From contig OZ004582.1 in the NCBI GenBank assembly GCA_963924555.1, forward strand, positions 434,001 through 498,000: a DNA stretch of 64,000 nt. Direction: 5' to 3'. The notes below the pieces were generated by a model. The model searched no databases and was not told where the DNA came from. It saw only the letters and a list, made by a program, of their open reading frames with translations. Of the stretch, positions 57,231 through 64,000 are shown one piece after another; the first letter of the stretch is position 1, and each line of letters starts with the position of its first letter. Made by a program: the position numbers and the translations under genes. The DNA comes from Crambe crambe (lineage: Eukaryota > Porifera > Demospongiae > Poecilosclerida > Crambeidae).

Positions 57231-57544
57231 AGAGTACTTGGGTAATGTGGGTGTGGTTATTAAAATTAGGAGGGTTGTTCATAAACTTTGACAACCATGT
57301 TATTTAATAATTTTTTTTCCTAGATAGATTTCTGAATTTCGACAAGAATTGCATTTTGATCTTGATCAAGTCCCAGAATGTCAGATCACTGAATTTAATT
57401 TGCTTTGAAGTTTACTGTACTGTCTACCAGCTAGTTACTTGACGTCAATCATTTTTAGCTAGCATTGGATTCACAGCATAATTGTCATTGCTTATTACCC
57501 AACTCTTGACTGCCTTAGCTACATACATTGTAGGTACTAGGTAC

Positions 57545-57705
57545 GTCTGTATAGCTTCAGATTGTAGTGCAGTAAGGATGTTTATGTAAGGATTGTTGGC
57601 TGGATATGTACAGAACAAAGATTGATCCCATTTACATCCTTCCCTACTCTTTGTTTCCTTACTTTTTCAAGCAATGGACATTTTTCACGGAAATGCATGT
57701 ATGTA
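57545..57705. repeat. Dispersed repeat shared with 34.8-34.96 kb
   Basis: See the unit at 34,790. Here the order is GTAGCTTCAG...GGATTGTTGGCTGG, GATTGATCCCATTT, TTGTTTCCTTACTTTTTC. Confidence 0.65.
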
Positions 57706-57864
57706 GCTACTTATAGTTCTAGCTACTTCTGTTATTTTCACATCCTAACTTCATTAAAAATGCATCGGATTCAATATTATGATATAAATTACTGCTAGAA
57801 AAAAACAAAAAAACAAAAAAAATTGCCTTTCAATATAATTTTTTAGTGCTATAATAAAGAAGAT

Positions 57865-58270
57865 CTAGGATGAACTTGTATTATCATATTCCAAATAAAG
57901 ATGTGACAAACATAATGCTTTGAATAAAACACGGTTTTTTTCATGTTCTTTCAAGAATGTTGTAACTTTCTCTTGTGACATGATGCCTAATGGCAATGGT
58001 AAATATTCTTCATTCCTGGAAATTTCCACCATAGCATTATAAATTTTTGCTATATTATCAGAATTCGTTTCTATGTCCATTCTAATGCAATGACTTAAAA
58101 CTTGCTCCAGTGCAAAAAACTCCAACAAGGACCTTGATCCAAAATTAAGAGTTTCTCGAGCAAGTAGCTAATTGCCACTCATGTCTTCTTCGTTTCTTCT
58201 TCAGTAGAGATTCAATTAGACCACGTTTTCCATGAGGATTTTCACAAGACTTGCATTTTTCAGCAAAAGG
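57865..58270 (-). pseudogene. Unrecognised exon-like frame
   Basis: The minus strand reads AEKCKSCENPHGKRGLIESL and LLKKKRRHEWQLAT, then, one frame over, EFFALEQVLSHCIRMDIETN, EEYLPLPLGIMSQEKVTTFL and a stop. It looks like a terminal exon with one frame change. No family recognised. Confidence 0.3.
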
Positions 58271-58339
58271 GGGTGTGAATTCTCAAATGATCGTGGTCAG
58301 ACCACCAAGGGAGTCTCTACCACCTGGAACTTTGTAAAA

Positions 58340-60970
58340 GGTCTCTAGAATGTGTGAATGCAGCCATGAAGGAGAACAAAGAGAGGTTGTGGCACCGACG
58401 CTTTGGACACCTCAACGAACAGAGTCTCCAGAAGCTAGAGAGTTGGTGAATCGACTATACGACACCTCGGGGAGAGTGGGATTATGCGAATCCTGCATTG
58501 GAGGAAAGCAGAGCACAACGCCCTTCAAGACAAGCAACACCACAACGTCAGAGCCATTGGAGTTGGTGCACTCTGATCTGTGCGGCAAAATGGGGGCGAA
58601 ATCTATTGGAGGGGCCGAATATTTCCTTATGTTCCTTGACCATCACACTCACTATTGCTGGGTATACCCTCTCAAAAGAAAGGATCAGACATTCAGCGTT
58701 TTCAGAGACTGGAAAGCTGAAGTGGAAAATCGAACTGGCCAACGACTGAAAACACTCAGAACTGACAACGGCGGAGAATACATGTCAGACGAGTTTCAGA
58801 ATCACCTCAAGAGGTGTGGAATTAGACATGAACTCACAATTCCTAGAACTCCGGAGCAAAATGGGGCAGCTCAAAGACTTAACCGTACTCTGGTGGAAAC
58901 TACAAGAGCCATGCTATTGGACGCAGGATTACCACAGAGTTTCTGGGCAGGGGCAGTATCGACAGCAGCTTACCTGAGGAACAGAAGTCCCACTTCAAAG
59001 CTGAAGGACATGACTCCTCACCAAGCCTGGTATGGTCAAAAGCCAGGTGTGGAGCATCTCAGGGTATTTGGTAGTACCGCCTATGCACTCAATGACAGCA
59101 GAAAGAAACTGGACTCAAAGACCAGAAAGTGCATTCTGATTGGCTATGGGAGTGTGAGAAAAGGCTATAGGCTCTATGACAGAGCTGCACATCAAGTCCT
59201 GCACAGCCGAAATGTCAGATTTGTACCGACGCCTGAAAATGAAACAGGAGAAGAGCCAGCACCAGCACAGAGAGTGTTGGATGAGTGAAGAGGCTAATCA
59301 AGAGGATGAAGAGGAGAGAATTCCAAGTCAACCTCAAGTCAGGCGATTAAACAGAGAGAAGGCCAGTTGACTACTATGGGAGAGAGAGAGTAAATTTGAC
59401 TATCCATCACGAGCCAACTTCCTTCGAAGAGGCTACATGCTCGCCGGAGAGAGAGAATCAAGCAATGGACAGTGAAATGGAATCACTAAAAGCACACAAG
59501 GTCTGGGAACTGACCATCCTGCCACCAGGAAAGAGAGCTGTTGGTTCAAAGTGGGTCTACAAAGTGAAAACAGGCGAAGATGGAACTGTTGAGAGATATA
59601 AAGCCAGATTGGTAGCCCAAGGATTCAACCAACAACAAGGAGCCGACTATGACGAGACATTTAGTCCAGTTGTCAGAACATTAGTGGCGCTGTCAACTCA
59701 ACACAACCTACAGCTACATCATGTGGACGTGACGACAGCCTACCTCAATGGTGTGTTGGAAGAGGAGGTGTACATGAAACAACCTGAGGGCTATACCAAA
59801 CCTGAGGAAGACCAACTTGTATGCAAACTTTCAAAGAGTATCTATGGACTGAAACAGTCAGCACGCTGTTGGAACTCAGCTTTGCATGCTCACCTGGTGA
59901 AGATGAACTTTGAACAATTGCACTCGGATCCATGCATCTACAAAACAGAAGGTGACAACTTCTATCTAGGAGTGTATGTTGACGATATTGTACCAGCTGG
60001 AGAGAGTGATGCCAGAATCAACAAAGTGAAGCAAATGCTTGCAAGTCAATTCAGTATCAAGGACCTGGGAAGGTTAACCTATTTTCTTGGCATATCCGTG
60101 GTACAGAAACAAGAAGAGTTTACAACTTGGATGGGACAACCTGCTTATATTGAGAAACTACTTGAGAAGCAGAAGATGAGTGACTCAAAGCCTGTCGTTA
60201 CACCTGTGGACCCAGGAAATCATAAGCTGCTGAGGATGAAGAAGCTGTGAAACAGCAACAATACCAGTCGCTTATAGGGAGCCTGATGTACCTCTCAGTC
60301 TGTACAAGACCAGATATTGCCTATCTTCAGCAAGTCAAACAAGAGCCATTGGACTGCAGCAAAACGTGTTCTGAGATATCTGAAGGGGACTGCAGACTAT
60401 GGAATTTCCTTCACGAAGTCAGAGTCAGCAGAATGCATTGGTTATTCGGATGCAGACTGGGCGGGGGACCGTGAAGACAGGAGATCCACATCTGGCTACC
60501 TATGATGTTTGGAGTCTTGCATTCTAACACTCCTCCTCGCACATGACTCCAAAAGTTCTATTAGTTCAAACGTTTCACTCCAGCTCCGTCCATTAGTTTC
60601 TTGAGCTGATGTTGGTAAAGTCCCTTTGTTAGCATGTCTGCAACCATGTCACCAGTAGGACAGTAGAGAAGTTGAATATCTCCATCATTGACTTTCTCCC
60701 TAATGAAGTGGTGACGAATGTCAATATGCTTTGCACGGCCGTGAAACTTCGAATTCTTGGCCATGGCTATGGCAGATTGGTTATCCTCCATGATGGTTAT
60801 CGGACTCTTGGATCCATTTCCAAGTTCAGCAAAGAGACGCCTTAACCATACTGCCTCCTGAGCAGCACTGGATAGTGCTATGTACTCTGCCTCTGCTGTG
60901 GACAAAGCGACACTCTCTTGTTTTCGACTCTTCCAAATACGGGCCCTCCAGCAATTTGGAACAATCACAC
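58340..60970 (+). mobile_element. Ty1/copia-like fossil
   Basis: The parts are: GAG-pre-integrase and integrase, 58,350-59,288, with CESCIGGKQ, LRTDNGGEYMSDEF and TPEQNGAAQRLNRT; reverse transcriptase, 59,396-60,505, with GSKWVYKVK, VDVTTAYLNG and YVDDI; and RNase H, 60,561-60,968, on the opposite strand, with LSTAEAEYIALSSAAQEAVW and the DMLTKGL tail. Order and motifs are those of Ty1/copia pol. A TGTTAGAATGC string next to a purine tract at about 60,520 looks like the edge of an LTR, but no LTR pair is visible. It is broken at about four places and rearranged. Long open frames make it one of the younger fossils here. Gag is missing. Confidence 0.9.
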
Positions 60971-61639
60971 TTCAATTTTACTTTTGCCTCATGGTACTTT
61001 GTTCTTGCTATATTAAATCCAGATTGATCTTCTTAGACAATTTCCAATAATTGGTTCAGAGGATGAGTACAAGTGGGGAGATGTTCTCCACACCACCATG
61101 CAATAACTGCTCTGGTGCTGGTGGTGGTATAATTGCCATTACAGAAATTTCATGACAGTCACTGAATAAAAATTATTATTATCAACTAGCTAATTTAGCC
61201 TCGGGCACTCTTTTGTTAAAAGAAGGCCTGGTATCAATTGGTATGTGTTAGCCTCGGAATTCCAAGGCTTCCGTATATTCCTCGATTTTATTATAATTAG
61301 CAAGATAGTGACAAAATTAATAAGAATTTATGTTATGATGATGAACTCTAGATCGCTCTTTCCCACAATAAGTGGCCGGGAAACTTTGTCTAGTGGAAGA
61401 ACTAGCTTTGTTACTAGATTTCGGTCTCTGACACTAATTAGTCCAGGTTCAATTTCAGTGCTATTATTAAATTTCTTCACTACTGTAAAAAAGGTAGATA
61501 TGCTCCATCAAAAGCTATAGTCTGACAAGATGTCTTCTCTTGTAACTTTTGTGCAAGCTTTGACTTCCACTGGAGGCTGAAATGGCATCTTCAGGGCTTA
61601 AGCAATAGGTCTCATGAGTGATTCATTCAAGTACATGAA

Positions 61640-63340
61640 TAAAATAACATTCCAGTTGTCCAGTCCTTTATGTTGTATACCTTTCCCTGCTTGTTGTTCG
61701 TGATCATTGGATGAACAGTTTTCGGCCATGATCATAAACTCACACCACTCAAACACCTATATCATGTACATCCAAGTGCTGTACATAGGCCCAAACTGCT
61801 CCAGTCCATCAACAATATGATGCAAAAAGTGTGTAGTAATATCCTGCAATGGGTTTAATACATGTCATAAACGATTGTGCAATACAATGGTATTGTCCAG
61901 ACCAACACTGCATTTAAGATATCTACATTATTATATTATGCAGTACATGAATTGCGATGGGGAAATCTCTCTCCAATGACTTTAACTTTGAGGTCATGGA
62001 GTGAAGACAACTGATGTGATTCTGCCAGAATGGACTTAAGGGTGTCCAGAAAGAAGAATAGGGTCTCTCGTTGTTGCTGGCCAAGCATATCCCTCAGACA
62101 GAACTTCAAAACACCTTGACATGCAATCTAGTTCTAGGTAAGGGTGCTAATTATTTTGAAGTATTTTAGTGCAGTTATCTAGATAACCTGCTTCCAGTCA
62201 TGTGACTTCAAGCGAGAAGGGTGAGTGAACAGGAAACAGGGTTTGAAATCATAGTGAGTTGGAATGTGAAGGCCTTTGAGCCGTTCGTTTTCCACCTTAA
62301 GATCATTAGTAGAGAGTTGCCAAGGTGCTTTGAAGTTAGTTCGATTTGATGCCAAATCTCTGTAGTGCAACTTCAGCCAAGGTAATTTTCCCCTTTGAAT
62401 TCTGATCAGATTTACCTACAAACACAGTATATAATATTGATTAGCAACTAATACTATTACCAATTATAAGGTATAATATTTTCTCAATGCTGTCTGCATG
62501 CCATCAGGTACTGTTTGGGCGATGCGATCGTGATGTGGCAATCTCATCAACGAGTACGTGTTAGACTCTTCGATACTAAATTTGCACTAGCCCTATATAA
62601 AAAAGATTTTCACACACTCCAAGCATTTAATATCTGCAACTAGCTTAGTGCATGGGCCTAATTAAATTCAATTTCGAGTTCTCTGGAAGAAACTTCCTGT
62701 TATGCAAGTAGACAGTTTTCTGCAGGTCAGGGTTGTATGTACCCTTTAAGTCGCAAAACATGCATCCATTTATCCCTCCTGAACCGACGACTGAAATCAC
62801 TTTGCAGATTCCTGGGTAGTCCAGGATATGTAGTAGTATTTCTACTTTAGCTTTGAATGGTGCTTTTTGAAATGCATCGAATAGAGTTGAGCTACTCATT
62901 TGCTGGAACTATACCAACTAGTAGTATGCTGGAAAATAAATTTCTAATCTTCCTTGGAAGATTTAGCAAAGTGAGCATAATGGGCCACATAGAATATGTG
63001 ACCTTATTATGTGCAAATGGATTGACTCCATCTGTGCAAAGAAATTCCTCGAGGGTCTCCACGAAATACTCCAGTGGCAGTGTATGCAGCTTCCCATGCT
63101 TTGGATGTCATAAACAACTCCCTCTCGGGGTAGATGTGCATGGGACTGTAATACACCAGCTATATTAGCTGTCCCGAAAATTCGTTCCAAACGAGGTTTC
63201 AGTGGTAAGTATGTAAATCGTCTCATAGGTATGTTTGACCCAGAAATATACCTTTCTGAGTGACATTTAGGACACTCCAAAAGGTCAGCATACTGGTTAC
63301 AATAGGGAATGGACAAAGGGATATACCATCGGGTGGGGAC
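61640..63340 (-). pseudogene. CACTA (En/Spm) TNP2-like transposase, decayed
   Basis: Reading right to left: LLECPKCHSERYI, FTYLPLKPRLERIFGTANIA, EFLCTDGVNPFAHNKVTYSM, TLLNLPRKIRNLF and PFKAKVEILLHILDYPGICK. GCMFCDLKG and LHNRKFLPEN follow, then KSHDWKQ at a splice donor, CQGVLKFCLRDMLGQQQRET and HHIVDGLEQFGPMYSTWMYM. The CPxC, YxPLxPRLxRLF, DGxNPF, LxDYPxxxK, CxxCDxKG, SHDWxQ and GPMYSTWMY blocks are those of the Transposase_21 family of CACTA elements. Intact-looking donors (AAGCAG|GTTATC) suggest introns, but frame changes also occur. No CACTA terminal repeat is seen. Confidence 0.75.
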
Positions 63341-63480
63341 TGATGGACGTCCCATGGGATTCCCTTGTACCATGGGACTATGGGAAGGGGGACTGGTGGA
63401 CATCCCATGGGAAGGAGGGATACTCCATCAGGTGGGGACTGATGGATATCCCATGGGATTCCCCTTGTACATACTCCCTC
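63318..63480. repeat. GC-rich tandem repeat with TCCCATGGGA palindromes
   Basis: Two units of about 105 bases contain GGTGGGGACTGATGGA and TCCCATGGGATTCCC, with an extra GGACATCCCATGGGA between them. It overlaps the 5' part of the CACTA-like gene and supplies a spurious N-terminal frame. Confidence 0.8.
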
Positions 63481-63639
63481 TGAGTACCATCAATATAGCA
63501 GGAAGAGTACCATCCATATGTTAATCATTTTATTATATTGCAAATACACATGGTGGTGCTGGTAATAAGATACCAGCAGATCTGTTCCTAGAACATCTGA
63601 ATAGGACCCTAAAGGATTTTGTCAAGTGTATTGGGGCAA

Positions 63640-64000
63640 ATGTTAAAAGCAGCAACGTAGTGCAAGCAAGCAAGTCACTGAAAAGCTTAGTGCAAGCAAG
63701 CAAGTGTCACAAGCATAGTGGTGTTCAGATGTGACCCTCTTCTGATGTGTCATGGCATAGTTATGTTCAGAAGCAATTCTACTTCCATGTGGGTTACATT
63801 GACTTGTGGTAGAAGGGGCTGGTAGTGTTGCAAGATCACTAAAACGTGAACCATTTCTCATGAGATTTTTTACCCTTTATTGAAGGAAGTGCATTTGTTG
63901 AAGGTTTATCCTTTAAGGTACTCATGGAGAAAAAATGCATGGCTGCTGCCATAATGTGGCATTCAACAACCAGCTGAAGGGACTCATTAAATTTTCCAGA
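63640..64000. other. No gene; short repeat
   Basis: TAGTGCAAGCAAGCAAGT occurs twice at 63,658 and 63,690. Nothing coding. Confidence 0.5.

Noticed and set aside
63309-63524. Glycine- and methionine-rich open frame
   Set aside because: Translation of the GC-rich tandem repeat next to the CACTA-like gene.

Overview
The window is A+T-rich eukaryotic DNA with short spliced exons (GTAAGT/GTGAGT-like donors), many GCTAGCTA runs, and no operons or Shine-Dalgarno-type genes. The mobile-element mix points to a marine invertebrate, and a demosponge is my best guess. It contains N-RAG-TP-like, KDZ, Crypton-like, Helitron, CACTA and pogo relatives, Ty3/gypsy and Ty1/copia remnants, and transposon-borne RecQ-like helicase and DEDDh exonuclease genes. 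The organism is inferred from gene content and sequence style, not from a diagnostic host gene.

I recognise no intact host gene and no rRNA, tRNA or CRISPR. Almost everything with coding signal is a broken mobile-element gene or a single exon. Layout: 1-5.8 kb, GC-rich repeats, a BED/hAT-style first exon and an invertebrate orphan domain. 6.5-11.8 kb, a reverse-transcriptase fossil, a RecQ-like helicase (-), a Crypton-like tyrosine recombinase (+), a Ty3/gypsy piece, a DEDDh exonuclease exon (-) and a MITE. 13.5-18.8 kb, hAT-like, RING and other single exons, Ty3/gypsy pieces, and the first copy of an unrecognised exon family. 19.6-22.7 kb, a multi-exon N-RAG-TP-like gene (-) whose N terminus resembles the RAG1 N terminus. 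24.4-31.1 kb, palindromes, a zinc-motif exon element, tandem repeats and exonuclease pieces on both strands. 32.0-33.4 kb, a KDZ transposase (+).

35.6-42.6 kb holds two copies of a foldback element in opposite orientation, about 4.4 kb apart, around a pogo-like remnant. Each has a long near-perfect palindrome and ends in a small hairpin followed by CTGA-T. 42.9-49.9 kb contains a minisatellite, a DDE-type transposase with an internal tandem duplication, several unrecognised exons, and the second copies of two exon families. 51.7-56.4 kb has a Helitron Rep gene (-) without its helicase half, bracketed by an inverted repeat, and another hairpin-CTGA terminus. 58.3-61.0 kb is a Ty1/copia fossil and 61.6-63.3 kb a CACTA TNP2-like transposase (-).

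The genes do not form a pathway. The region is a nest of decayed elements. The most interesting threads are the RAG1-N-like transposon, the RecQ/tyrosine-recombinase/exonuclease cluster, the foldback pair with shared Helitron-like termini, and two repeated exon families I cannot name.
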